A stretch of DNA of 64,000 bases from contig NZ_JADMLH010000001.1 of NCBI RefSeq assembly GCF_016464385.1, forward strand, positions 372,001 through 436,000. The letters run 5' to 3'. The notes beneath the pieces are model-generated. The model ran no database searches. It was not told where the DNA came from and was given only the letters and a program-made list of their open reading frames with translations. Position 1 is the first letter of the stretch. The number at the start of each line of letters is the position of its first letter. Below are positions 50,467 through 59,448 of the stretch, piece by piece. This DNA is from Nucisporomicrobium flavum (lineage in GTDB: Bacteria > Actinomycetota > Actinomycetes > Mycobacteriales > Micromonosporaceae). Both the position numbers and the translations under genes were made by a program.

Positions 50467-51684
50467 ATGACATCCGAGGACGCCGCGTGGCACGGGGTGA
50501 TCCACGAGATCCTGGATCAATCGCACCTGTGGCGCCCCGAGGACCTCGCGGGGGTGGTGGACGGCGCAGCGGCCCGGCTGGGGCTGACGGCGACGATCTA
50601 CCTGATCGACCACGAGCAGCGGTTCCTGCGCCCGCTCGATGTTCCCGGCCGGAAGCTGCCGGAGCCGCTGGCCGCGGACGGCACGACCGGCGGGGAGGCG
50701 TTCACCCGGGTGGAGTCGATCCCGGCCGGTGACCGGGTGTGGTCGCCGATGGTGAACGGCACCGACCGCCTCGGCGTCATCGATTACACCCTGCCCGCCG
50801 GCGCCGATCATGAGTTCATCCGGCAGTGCGAGCTCGTGGCCGGGCTCGTCGGGCACCTGATCACCACGACCCGGCCCCGCGGCGACGGGCTCCGCCTGGC
50901 CCAGCGCTCACAACCGATGACGCCGGGCGCCGAGCTGCTCTGGCAGCTGCTGCCACCGCTGACCGTGAGCGTCCGGGACTTCGCCGTGTCCGCCGTCCTG
51001 GAACCGTCGTACGACGTGGGCGGGGACGCGTACGACTACGTCGTCGACGACCGCCGGCCGCAGTTCGTCGTGCTGGACGCCGCCGGCCGCCGGCTGCGGG
51101 CGGGCCTGGCCGCGGCGGTGGTCCTGTCGAGCATCCGGGCCAGCCGCCGTGCCGGCGGTGACCTGCTCGAGCAGGCCCGCGCCGCCGACGCCGAGCTGCT
51201 GGCGCAGTTCTCCGACGCACGCTTCGCCACGGCGGTGCTGGCCGAGCTGGACCTCGGCACGGGCGTGCTGCGCTACGTCAACGCCGGGCACCCGCCGCCG
51301 CTGGTGATGCGCGACGGCAAGATCGTGGAGACCCTGACCGCGGGCCGCCGCATGCCGCTGGGCATCCCGGACCCGCAGGCCACGTACGGCGAGGTGACGC
51401 TGCACCCGGGCGACCGGCTGGTGCTCTACACCGACGGCGTGTCGGAGGCCCGCAACGCCGCCGGCGAGCAGTTCGGCACCCGGCGCCTCGCCGAGCTGGC
51501 CGAGCGGCACTCCACGGACGACCTGCCGCTGTCCGAGGGCCTGCGCCGGCTGGCCCACGCGGTCCTCGCCCACCAGGACGGGCCCCCGTCCGACGACCTC
51601 ACGCTGCTGCTGGTGGAATGGTCGGCGGGCGCCGCGCTGCGGACCCTGCCACCGAGCTCACGAGAGAACGCCGAGGCGGGATGA
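50467..51684 (+). CDS. PP2C-type (SpoIIE) protein phosphatase with GAF-like N-domain
   Basis: A 405-residue protein. The N-terminal ~140 residues look like a GAF-type sensor (TATIYLIDHEQRFLRPLDVPG). The SpoIIE domain has the metal motif YDVGGDAYDY, then VNAGHPPPLVM, GIPDPQATY, LYTDGVSEARN and DDLTLLLVEW. The usual second metal motif DVMGHG is replaced by LDAAGRRLRAG, so activity may be altered. It overlaps the STAS gene (ATGA). The pair probably controls an anti-sigma partner switch: the phosphatase dephosphorylates the STAS protein. Confidence 0.85.
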   Translation: MTSEDAAWHGVIHEILDQSHLWRPEDLAGVVDGAAARLGLTATIYLIDHEQRFLRPLDVPGRKLPEPLAADGTTGGEAFTRVESIPAGDRVWSPMVNGTDRLGVIDYTLPAGADHEFIRQCELVAGLVGHLITTTRPRGDGLRLAQRSQPMTPGAELLWQLLPPLTVSVRDFAVSAVLEPSYDVGGDAYDYVVDDRRPQFVVLDAAGRRLRAGLAAAVVLSSIRASRRAGGDLLEQARAADAELLAQFSDARFATAVLAELDLGTGVLRYVNAGHPPPLVMRDGKIVETLTAGRRMPLGIPDPQATYGEVTLHPGDRLVLYTDGVSEARNAAGEQFGTRRLAELAERHSTDDLPLSEGLRRLAHAVLAHQDGPPSDDLTLLLVEWSAGAALRTLPPSSRENAEAG

Positions 51685-52028
51685 GTACCGACATTCTCAG
51701 CGTCACCGCCCGCGACACGGCCGGCGGCGCCCGGGTCGTGGCGGCGACCGGCGACCTGGACCACGACAGCGTCCTGGTGCTGCGCGACGCCGTCGAGGCG
51801 GCCTGGACCGACGGGTGCGTCCACGTGGTGGTGGACCTGGCACTGGTCACTTTCTGCGACTCGGCCGGACTGAGCTTCTTCGTGGAGGCGCACCGGCGCG
51901 CGCAGGCCCGCCACGGCTCGTTCCGGCTGGCGGCGCCCGGCCGGGCGGTCCAGTACGTGCTGGAGGCCACCAACCTGGGCCGCTACCTGAGCATCCACCC
52001 GAGCGTCGACGAGGCGCTGGCCGCGTAG
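51681..52028 (+). CDS. STAS-domain anti-anti-sigma factor
   Basis: A 115-residue STAS protein. The conserved phosphorylatable serine is Ser61 in TFCDSAGLSFF, and ATGDLDHDSV forms the first strands. Such proteins bind anti-sigma kinases when unphosphorylated. ATG 51681 overlaps the phosphatase stop, arguing that this is its substrate. No anti-sigma kinase gene is adjacent; it may be elsewhere. Confidence 0.88.
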   Translation: MSTDILSVTARDTAGGARVVAATGDLDHDSVLVLRDAVEAAWTDGCVHVVVDLALVTFCDSAGLSFFVEAHRRAQARHGSFRLAAPGRAVQYVLEATNLGRYLSIHPSVDEALAA

Positions 52029-52032
52029 CCGC

Positions 52033-53634
52033 TCACCGCCGGAAGGCCGAGACCAGGCCGGTGAGCTGCGTCGACATCCGGGCCAGCTCGGTCGTGGCCT
52101 GCTGGGTCTCCTCGACCCCCCGGCTGGTCCGCCCCGCCGCGTCGGCGACGCCGGTGATGCTCCTGGCGATGTCGCCGGTGCCGGTGGCCGCCTCGGAGAC
52201 GCTGCGGTTCATCTCGGCGGTCGTCGCGGTCTGCTCCTCCACCGCGGAGGCGATGGTGGTCTGGTAGTCGTTGATCCGCGCGATGACCTTCGAGATCTCG
52301 TCGATGGCGGTGACCGCGCCGGTGGTGTCGGCCTGGATCGCCTCGATCCGCCGGGAGATGTCCTCGGTCGCCTTCGCCGTCTCCTGCGCCAGGTCCTTGA
52401 CCTCGCTGGCGACCACGGCGAAGCCCTTGCCCATCTCCCCGGCGCGGGCCGCCTCGATGGTGGCGTTCAGCGCGAGCAGGTTGGTCTGCTCGGCGATCGA
52501 GGTGATCACCTTGATGACGTTGCCGATCTCGGCGGAGGACTCCCCCAGCTTGTTCATCGTCGCCGAGGTGGTCGACGCCAGCATCACCGCCTCCGCCGCG
52601 ACGTGGGCCGCCTCGGTGGCGTTCTGGGAGATCTCCCGGATCGAGGCGCCCATCTCCTCCGCGCCGGCCGACACGGTGTCGACGCTGCGGGAGATCTGCT
52701 CGGCCGCGGCGGAGACGGTCTGCGACTCCGTGGAGGCGCTCTGCGCCGATTCCGCGATCTGCGCCGCCGTCGCGCTCATCTCCTCGGATGCGCTGGCCAG
52801 CGAGGACGCCGACTCGTCGATCGTGCCCACGGTCCGGCGCAGCGAGGCGACCGCTGCGTCGAGCGCCTGGCCCATCTGCCCGGTCTCGTCGCGCGACGTC
52901 AGGCCGCTGGAGCGGGTGAGGTCGTTGGTGGCCAGTGCGTCGCAGACCGCCTTGACCCGGCCGAGCGACTTGACGATGCGGCGGGCCACCAGTAATCCGA
53001 GCAGCAGGGCGAGGATCAGGCCCACGACGAGCAGGGTCAACGACAGCATCCGGCTGAAGCCGTACGTGTCCTTCGCCGCGTCGGAGTTCTTCACCGCGTC
53101 GGCCGTCTCCGCAGCGTCCAGCTCCGCCAGATCCGTTCCGATCTTGTCGAGCACCGGCACGGCCTCCTTGGCCCGGACGGCCGACCACTGATCGAGTTCG
53201 TTGGCGGCGCCGAGCGGGAGCAACTTCGTGCGAGCGAGCTCAGCGTAGGACTGAAATGTCGTCTCCAGCTCGCTGATGGTCTGTGGCGAGCCGGCCGGGT
53301 TGCTGCGCCGGTACGCCGTCATGGCATCGCCGAACGAGGTCACGTCGGCTGCGAACCGGTCGGCGAAGCTCTTCGCCATGGCGTCATCCGGTGACAGCGC
53401 CTGCAGCGCAGTGTCCAGCCGGCTCTGCGTCACGGCGGACTCCAGATGCCCGACGGCCTTGATGCTCGCCACGTTGCTGCGCGCGATGAGGTTCGCCGCG
53501 TCGCTGGTCTTCTGCAGGCCGATCAGGCCGGTGACGCCCACGATCACCGCGACGAGCGCGGCGGCCGCCACGGCGCTGAGCACCTTCACGTTGACGCTGA
53601 GGTCGTCCAGCGACCGCCGCTTGCCTGCCGTCAT
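52033..53634 (-). CDS. Methyl-accepting chemotaxis protein
   Basis: A 533-residue receptor. TM1 is near residues 16-40, followed by an extracellular four-helix-type sensor (to about 190) and TM2 ([20 protein letters not shown]). HAMP follows ([22 protein letters not shown]). The cytoplasmic signalling tip is canonical: [19 protein letters not shown] and [15 protein letters not shown]. Methylation helices lie on either side. ATG 53634 has GGGGGA upstream. It is convergent with the STAS gene, 4 bp away. No cheA/cheW is in the window. Confidence 0.92.
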   Translation of the reverse strand: MTAGKRRSLDDLSVNVKVLSAVAAAALVAVIVGVTGLIGLQKTSDAANLIARSNVASIKAVGHLESAVTQSRLDTALQALSPDDAMAKSFADRFAADVTSFGDAMTAYRRSNPAGSPQTISELETTFQSYAELARTKLLPLGAANELDQWSAVRAKEAVPVLDKIGTDLAELDAAETADAVKNSDAAKDTYGFSRMLSLTLLVVGLILALLLGLLVARRIVKSLGRVKAVCDALATNDLTRSSGLTSRDETGQMGQALDAAVASLRRTVGTIDESASSLASASEEMSATAAQIAESAQSASTESQTVSAAAEQISRSVDTVSAGAEEMGASIREISQNATEAAHVAAEAVMLASTTSATMNKLGESSAEIGNVIKVITSIAEQTNLLALNATIEAARAGEMGKGFAVVASEVKDLAQETAKATEDISRRIEAIQADTTGAVTAIDEISKVIARINDYQTTIASAVEEQTATTAEMNRSVSEAATGTGDIARSITGVADAAGRTSRGVEETQQATTELARMSTQLTGLVSAFRR

Positions 53635-53735
53635 CGCATCCCCCGGGTCGACGCCCCGGCGGCGCCGGGTCCTGTTGCCATCATCAGCACAGACGGCGGC
53701 CCACCGCGCGTGATTCGGCGAAGAACAGGCCGGGC

Positions 53736-55052
53736 TCAGGCGGGGGCTACGGCGCCGGGGGCGTACACCATGACGCCCAGCGAACCGGTGTCCAGCCGGC
53801 CGTCGGCCTGCAGCCGGAAGCGCCAGCGGTCCTCGCTGGTCGCGCCGAGCACGACCACCGCCCAGGCGGCGTCGCCGCGGGCCGCCAGCTCGCGGATGCG
53901 GGGCAGGTCGGGGGCCGGCGGGGCGGAGCCGAGCAGCAGCACCCCGGCACCCGGCGGTTGGGCCTCCGCGGCGGCGATCGCCTCCTCGACGGTCTGCGCC
54001 GAGGCCACCTGGACCCCGGGGGCGATGTGCTGGGCCAGGCCACCCGCGACCACCCGGACCCCGGTGGACCAGGGGCTGGTGGTCAGCTCGGTCGCCCACG
54101 CGGCGGCGAGCGCGGCGGTGGCGGCGGGGTCGCCCTGCAACGCGATGACCCCGGGTGCCTGGCCCAGGTCGAGCAGCTCCCGGGTGCCGTACAGGGATCC
54201 GAGCGTGACCAGTCGCGGGCACAGCACGGCAGCGGCCGGATCGACCGGCAACACCTGCAGGTCCCGCAGCGCGGCCATCCACAGCCGGCCACCGTCCTGC
54301 GCGAGCCACGGCGCCGGCGCCGGCTCGTGCGGCACGACCAGGCGCAGCTTGAGCCACGCCTCGTCGACCGAGACGCCGTAGATCGCCGGGACGCCCGCGC
54401 CCGCCGCGGTCGTGAGCACCCGCAGGGCGCGGTCGACGGTCCAGGAGGCGGCGGTGTCGAACAGGTGGGCGGGCGGCCCGGTGCGCTGCCTCGGGATGCC
54501 GAGCGCGGCCGCCGCGGCCGGGGCGCCGCGGCGCCGGCGCACGAGCAGCACGAGCAGCACCGCGCCGGTGATCACGAGCAGGACCCCGAGGATCAGCGCC
54601 ACGGGCAGCCACGGGAAGCCGTCGTCCGCCGGGGCGGCCGGCGGAGAGCCGGCGCTCGAGGCGGAGGGCGCCGCGGCGGAAGGGGCCGCCACCGGCAGCG
54701 GGGAGAACTCCACGCCGGGGCCCTGCGCGTCGGGCGGCAGCTGCAGGATCCAGCCCGGCTCGATCTCGTCGGGCACGGTGAGCCGCTTGCCGTCGGGCTG
54801 CAGCCGGCCCTTGTTCAGCGTGAAGATCTCACTGTTGCGGTCGCCGTCGCCGAGAAAGCGCTCGGCGATCTCGTACAGGAACTCGTCCTGGCCGTTGAAG
54901 CTGGGCCTGACCCTGTACCACTTCACCGGGTCCGTGGGCTCGGCGAGGACGGCGTACGCGGCCACCGGCGCCGCGTCCACCCGGCCCGGTGCGTACGGCG
55001 CCGCGCCCGCGAGGGCGGCGAGCAGCGCCATGAGAACGATTCGCGCACGCAT
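53736..55052 (-). CDS. Exported membrane protein with LysM-like domain
   Basis: A 438-residue protein with a signal peptide ([19 protein letters not shown]). Residues ~45-110 ([27 protein letters not shown] and [20 protein letters not shown]) resemble LysM-type modules that bind wall peptidoglycan. After an Ala/Pro/Ser linker there is a membrane helix ([23 protein letters not shown]) and a ~250-residue cytoplasmic domain ([32 protein letters not shown]). This topology is seen in some actinobacterial LysM proteins; the function is unknown. A TAAGGT 8 nt before the ATG (55066 to 55061) suggests a leaderless mRNA. Confidence 0.78.
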   Translation of the reverse strand: MRARIVLMALLAALAGAAPYAPGRVDAAPVAAYAVLAEPTDPVKWYRVRPSFNGQDEFLYEIAERFLGDGDRNSEIFTLNKGRLQPDGKRLTVPDEIEPGWILQLPPDAQGPGVEFSPLPVAAPSAAAPSASSAGSPPAAPADDGFPWLPVALILGVLLVITGAVLLVLLVRRRRGAPAAAAALGIPRQRTGPPAHLFDTAASWTVDRALRVLTTAAGAGVPAIYGVSVDEAWLKLRLVVPHEPAPAPWLAQDGGRLWMAALRDLQVLPVDPAAAVLCPRLVTLGSLYGTRELLDLGQAPGVIALQGDPAATAALAAAWATELTTSPWSTGVRVVAGGLAQHIAPGVQVASAQTVEEAIAAAEAQPPGAGVLLLGSAPPAPDLPRIRELAARGDAAWAVVVLGATSEDRWRFRLQADGRLDTGSLGVMVYAPGAVAPA

Positions 55053-55133
55053 GGAACGGGACCTTACCGCCGTCGATCTCCAGCCGTCGGCGCGAGGTCA
55101 TCCGGCGTTCAGGGGGTGGACGCGGAGAGCTCC

Positions 55134-55139
55134 TAGCCT
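55134..55139 (+). promoter_or_regulatory. Candidate -10 element for the GT2 gene
   Basis: TAGCCT lies 9 nt before ATG 55149, compatible with a leaderless or near-leaderless mRNA for the glycosyltransferase pair. It is in the divergent gap with the LysM-like gene. Confidence 0.35.
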
Positions 55140-55148
55140 TCGGGCGTC

Positions 55149-56081
55149 ATGGACACCACCCCCGAGGTCAGCGTGGTCATCCCGACCCGTAACCGTCCCG
55201 AGCTCCTGGCCCGCGCGGTCCGCAGCGTGCTCGCACAGACCGTCGCCGCGCTCGAGGTCGTCGTCGTGGCCGACGGACCCGACGAGGCCACCCCGAAGGC
55301 CCTGGCCGAGATCGGCGACCCCCGGGTGCGCCTGATCGCCCTGCCGGTCCGGGGCGGCGCGCCGAACGCCCGCAACACCGGCATCCGCGAGGCCCGCGCG
55401 CCGTGGACCGCGCTGCTCGATGACGACGACGAGTGGCTGCCGCCGAAGCTGGCCGTGCAACTGGAGCTCGCCCGCTCGGCGGACTGCGCGCGCCCCGTGG
55501 TCGCCAGCCGGCTGCTGAACCGTACGCCCCGCGCGGAGTACGTGATGCCGCGGCGGCTGCCCGCCGAGGATGAGCACCTGAGTGAGTACTTCACCGTGCG
55601 GCGCGGGCTGTTCCACGGCGAGGGCTTCATCCAGACGTCGACGATCCTGGCGCCGACCGAGCTGCTGCGCGCCGTGCCGTTCACCGTGGGCCTGCGCCGG
55701 CAGCAGGAACTGGACTGGACGCTGCGCGCGATCCGCGCCGAGGGCACCCGGCTCATCGTGGCCGCCGAGCCGCTCGTGGTGTGGCACCAGGACGAGGACC
55801 GGGAACGGATCAGCCACGGCATGCCCTGGGAGTCCCAGCTGGCATGGCTGCGGCGCAGCCGGGAGCTGTTCACCCCGCGGGCGTACGCGGCCTTCACGAT
55901 GAGCGTGCTCAGCTCGATGGCCGCTCCGACGCGCAGCGCCACGGTCTTCCGCGAGCTGCTGCGCGAGGCCCGTACGCACGGCCGCCCGGCGCCCATCGAC
56001 TACCTGACGCATCTGCAGATCTGGGCGATCCCGCCGCACCTGCGCCACGTGCTGCGCGACCGGGTGCTGGGGCGCCGGTGA
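55149..56081 (+). CDS. Glycosyltransferase family 2
   Basis: A 310-residue GT-A fold enzyme. VVIPTRNRPELLARAVRSVL begins the nucleotide-binding fold; LLDDDDEWLPPK carries the metal-binding aspartates. It has no membrane helices. A C-terminal region (TPRAYAAFTMSVLS) is specific to this group. GTG of the next gene overlaps the stop, so the two transferases act in one pathway. Donor and acceptor are unknown. Confidence 0.87.
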   Translation: MDTTPEVSVVIPTRNRPELLARAVRSVLAQTVAALEVVVVADGPDEATPKALAEIGDPRVRLIALPVRGGAPNARNTGIREARAPWTALLDDDDEWLPPKLAVQLELARSADCARPVVASRLLNRTPRAEYVMPRRLPAEDEHLSEYFTVRRGLFHGEGFIQTSTILAPTELLRAVPFTVGLRRQQELDWTLRAIRAEGTRLIVAAEPLVVWHQDEDRERISHGMPWESQLAWLRRSRELFTPRAYAAFTMSVLSSMAAPTRSATVFRELLREARTHGRPAPIDYLTHLQIWAIPPHLRHVLRDRVLGRR

Positions 56082-57235
56082 GCCGCGTCGTCGTCTGGCG
56101 CAGCGCACTGCTGTCCGGCTCGGAGACGTTCGTCCGCGCCCAGGCCCGCGCGCTGACCCGCTGGGACGCCCGGTTCCTCGGCGCCGTGAAGGCCGAATCG
56201 CCGCTCGCCGAGGAGACCGACGTCATCACCTTCCCCCCGGGATTCCTGCGGCTGCGGCTGACCGGGCGGTCCCCGCGGCTGCGCCGGATCCTGGCCGGGC
56301 TGGGGCCCGACCTGGTGCACGCCCACTTCGGCGGGGACGGCTGGCTGGTCAGCGCGGCGGCGGCGGAGCTGGGCGTACCGCTGGTCGTCACCGTGCACGG
56401 CCACGACGTGACCCGCCAGCCGCTCGCCCGTGGCCTCAAGGGCATGCGCTACCGCCGGAACCTGCGCACGGTGTTCCGCCGCGCGGCGCTGGTCCTCGCC
56501 GTCTCCGGGCCCATCCGGGACGCCGCGATCGCCCGGGGCGCCGACCCCGCGAAGGTGCGCCTGCACCACACCGGCGTCCCGGTCCCCCCGGCGCCGCCCG
56601 CCGGGCCGAAGGAGTGGGACGTCGTCTTCGTCGGCCGGTTCGTGGCCAAGAAGGGCCTCGACGATCTGGTGGCGGCGCTCGGCACGCTGTCCGACCTGGC
56701 GCCACGCGTCCTGCTGGCGGGTGAGGGCCCCCTGCTGCCGGAGATCCGCTCCCGTGCGGCCGCGCTGGGCCTCGACGTCACGTTCCCCGGCGCGCTCGGC
56801 CACGCCGCCGCGGAACGGGCCATGGCGGCGGCCAAGGTGTTCGCGTCGCCGTCACGGACCGCGCCCGACGGCGACAGCGAGGGCCTGCCCACCACGATCC
56901 TCGAGGCCGCGGCGCGGGGTGTACCCGTGGTGTCGACCCGGCACAGCGGCATTCCCGAAGCCGTGGTGCACGGCGAGACCGGGCTGCTCGGCGCGGAGGG
57001 CGACCGGGCGGCGCTGGCGGCGCACCTGCGGCTGCTGCTGACCGACGGCGAGCTGCGCGAGCGGCTGGGGCGCCGGGCCCGCGAGCATGTCCGGGACCGG
57101 TTCGACCTTGCCGTGCAGACCCGGCGCCTCGAGGACCTCTACGACGCCGTCATCAGGGGCGGCGCAGCAGGCGGCGGGCCGCGCGTACCCCGCCCACGAA
57201 CGCCCGCCCCGCCCGGGCCGGACCGGTACCGCTGA
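56078..57235 (+). CDS. Glycosyltransferase family 4
   Basis: A 385-residue GT-B fold enzyme. Typical blocks are VHAHFGGDGW, VVTVHGHDVT, LAVSGPIRDAAI and VGRFVAKKGLDDLV. The retaining EX7E motif is in DSEGLPTTILEAAARGVPVV, near the C-terminal donor site. GTG 56078 overlaps the GT2 stop. The last 28 codons (57153-57235) overlap the convergent methyltransferase-like gene; the C-terminus there is Pro/Arg-rich. It resembles exopolysaccharide colanic-type transferases (WcaL/EpsD-like). Confidence 0.87.
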   Translation: MSRVVVWRSALLSGSETFVRAQARALTRWDARFLGAVKAESPLAEETDVITFPPGFLRLRLTGRSPRLRRILAGLGPDLVHAHFGGDGWLVSAAAAELGVPLVVTVHGHDVTRQPLARGLKGMRYRRNLRTVFRRAALVLAVSGPIRDAAIARGADPAKVRLHHTGVPVPPAPPAGPKEWDVVFVGRFVAKKGLDDLVAALGTLSDLAPRVLLAGEGPLLPEIRSRAAALGLDVTFPGALGHAAAERAMAAAKVFASPSRTAPDGDSEGLPTTILEAAARGVPVVSTRHSGIPEAVVHGETGLLGAEGDRAALAAHLRLLLTDGELRERLGRRAREHVRDRFDLAVQTRRLEDLYDAVIRGGAAGGGPRVPRPRTPAPPGPDRYR

Positions 57236-58472
57236 GCAGCTCGACCGTCCGCCGGGCCAGGCGCAGGTCGGCCTCACGGGCGGTCAGCTCCTCCGCCAGG
57301 AACGCGGCCTGCGCCCGGGCCTCGGCCAGCTCGCGGGTGAGCCGGTCACGCTCGGCGCGCAGCTCGGCGAAGGGCAGCGCGCGCCGCTCCGTTTCCTCGC
57401 CGATCGCCAGCTCGCGGCCGGCCATGGCGGCCAGGGTCGCGGCGAGGTCGGTGCTGCCGGGCCACGGATGGCCGCCGCGCTGCAGCCGGTCGGCCAGGTC
57501 GCGCAGGGTCGCGGCGACGTCGCCCGCCGGCGCCAAGGGGGTCAGGGTGCCGTCCGGGCCGCTGAGCACCTGACCGGCCGGGACCCCGGCCGCCGGGCCG
57601 TCGAGCCACGACCCGAGCAGCTCACGCACGGCGGGCAGGTCACGCCGGGCGGCGGCGCCGGCTATGCGACTGAGCAGGGTACGGGTGCCCGGGGCGGCCC
57701 CCGGTGCCGTGGCCGGAGTCCTCAGGGCGTCCCTGGTGCGGGCGGCGACCACGACCCACGCGGGCGCGAGCACGTGGCCCTGCCGGAGGCTCGCCAGCGC
57801 CGGCGGCACCGGATCGGTGAGCACCTCGGCGTCGTCGTCGAACGCGCCCGCCACCACAGCTTCCGCGGCGGCGTCGTCGCGCGTGGTCTCCAGCACGACC
57901 CGCGGCCGCACGGGGTCGGGGTAGAGGGCGTACACCCGCGACGCCCCGGACCCGGTGAGCGGTCCCGGCCCGGCCGGCCGGGTGTCGTCCCAGGCCGGGG
58001 TCCAGTCCGAGTCGGACGGCGGCCGCGGGGGCGCGACGAGCCGGTGTACGCCCAGCGGGTTCTCCAGCGCCAGCATCAGCAGCCCGTCCGGCTTCAGCAC
58101 GCCGCGCAGCACGTCGAGCGTCTGCGCCCAGCTCAGCTCGTCGTGCTCGGCCGTACCGAGGCGTTCCAGGCCGTCGAGCGCGATGACGGTGTCGAACGGC
58201 TCCTCGGCCGCGAGCTTGGCGACGCTGCCGCAGAGCACCTCGAGGCCGGGCAGGCCGGCGAGCCGTTCCGCGTCGGGGACGCCGCGCACCAGCACCGTGG
58301 CGCCGGTCAGCCCGGCCAGCAGGGCGGGGTCGTGCGGGCCGGCGACGAGCGTACGGCCGCGGGCGGCGGCCAGGAACGGCGCGAGGGCCTCGCCGCGCAC
58401 CGGCCCGGGCCCGTGGGTGCCGTCGAGATCCGACCAGACGAGCATCTCCCCGCCGATCAGCCGGTACGTCAC
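57153..58472 (-). CDS. Methyltransferase-like protein with C-terminal coiled coil
   Basis: A 439-residue protein. The first half resembles a class I methyltransferase: TVIALDGLERL and VLRGVLKPDGLLMLALENPLGVH match the post-motif I/II region. A glycine-rich SAM loop is degenerate (LVAGPHDPAL), so activity is doubtful. The C-terminal ~90 residues form a coiled coil (ALPFAELRAERDRLTRELAEARAQ). GTG 58472 overlaps the stop of the upstream gene (GTGA). It probably works in the glycan locus. It overlaps the GT4 gene by 83 bp tail to tail. Confidence 0.7.
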   Translation of the reverse strand: MTYRLIGGEMLVWSDLDGTHGPGPVRGEALAPFLAAARGRTLVAGPHDPALLAGLTGATVLVRGVPDAERLAGLPGLEVLCGSVAKLAAEEPFDTVIALDGLERLGTAEHDELSWAQTLDVLRGVLKPDGLLMLALENPLGVHRLVAPPRPPSDSDWTPAWDDTRPAGPGPLTGSGASRVYALYPDPVRPRVVLETTRDDAAAEAVVAGAFDDDAEVLTDPVPPALASLRQGHVLAPAWVVVAARTRDALRTPATAPGAAPGTRTLLSRIAGAAARRDLPAVRELLGSWLDGPAAGVPAGQVLSGPDGTLTPLAPAGDVAATLRDLADRLQRGGHPWPGSTDLAATLAAMAGRELAIGEETERRALPFAELRAERDRLTRELAEARAQAAFLAEELTAREADLRLARRTVELLSGTGPARAGRAFVGGVRAARRLLRRP

Positions 58473-59299
58473 CGTTGCCTCCGGTTCCAGCGCAGCACAT
58501 GGCGCAGCTCGGCCGCCGGCGCGAGCCGGTCCGCGCCCAGTTCCTCGACGGCGGCCGCGTACGCGACCCCGGTGTCCACCTGCTCGCCGTGCAGCTCGGC
58601 CCACTGGCGGCGGATCCGGGCCTGCCCGCCGTGCCGCGGATCCTCGTTGCTCAGCGTCATCGGGTCGCCGTACACCGCGGGCTCGCAGCCGGCCAGGATG
58701 CCGTACCAGACGGCGCTGCTGAGCCGGTTGGCGGCGACCCTGCGGTGCCGGCGCAGCTCGGTCAGCTGCCGGTCGAGGAACCCGGGATCGCCGGCTCGGA
58801 GGGCGTCGCCGCGGTACCCGTGGCACACCACGCGGAAGCCCGCGCGCTCGTAACGGCGGCGTACGGCGGGCATCCGGAATTCCTGCCAGTAGAGACACAC
58901 GGTGACCGGGCCGGGCTCGGTGGCACGGATCCGCGCGATGAGCCGGCCGTGGTCGCCGGTCACGTGCTGGCCCTCCCAGCCGTGGAACGGGTACCAGATC
59001 GTGCCCTCGCGCGCCGCGGCCGCCTCCGGGGGCTCCGGGCGCAGCCGCAGCAGGTACGCCCACGGCGCCCCGACGACGTACGTGCCGCGCCGCCCCAGCG
59101 ACCAGGCGCGGCGCCGGGTGCGCTCGGACCAGAGGAACAGCGGCACGCCGGGGACGTACTCATGATCGCCGGCCATCCCGTCGCCGATGTTCCACCCGTG
59201 CTGCAGGTAGCCGTACATGCGCGGGGGCGGATCGCCGTCGACGCCGCAGTAGCGAGCCAGGACGTGGGAGTGGCCGTAGTAGTCGTTGGCCCGGTGCAC
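58469..59299 (-). CDS. Unknown protein of the glycan locus, possibly transferase-like
   Basis: About 276 residues from GTG 59299 (VHRANDYYGHSHVLARY), a start chosen because the sequence before it is low-complexity. Notable segments are YLQHGWNIGDGM, VPLFLWSERTRRRAWSLG, WYPFHGWEGQ, VTVCLYWQEF and CEPAVYGDPMTLSNE. The pattern of a protein with an N-terminal HGW segment and a late EP-x-VYG element recalls capsule/teichoic-acid-type GT-B transferases, but I do not recognise the family. It is coupled to the methyltransferase-like gene and divergent from moeA. Confidence 0.6.
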   Translation of the reverse strand: MHRANDYYGHSHVLARYCGVDGDPPPRMYGYLQHGWNIGDGMAGDHEYVPGVPLFLWSERTRRRAWSLGRRGTYVVGAPWAYLLRLRPEPPEAAAAREGTIWYPFHGWEGQHVTGDHGRLIARIRATEPGPVTVCLYWQEFRMPAVRRRYERAGFRVVCHGYRGDALRAGDPGFLDRQLTELRRHRRVAANRLSSAVWYGILAGCEPAVYGDPMTLSNEDPRHGGQARIRRQWAELHGEQVDTGVAYAAAVEELGADRLAPAAELRHVLRWNRRQR

Positions 59300-59448
59300 C
59301 GGGGGATTCTCACCCGGCCCCGAACCCGCCCGCCACCGCTGCGCCGACTGTTCCGCGGAGCGTCGCCTCCCCGTTGCCTGACGCCGCAACGCGTGACACG
59401 CGCGGGCCCGCGCGGCGCGCGGCGGGCGGGGATGTGACACTCACCGGG

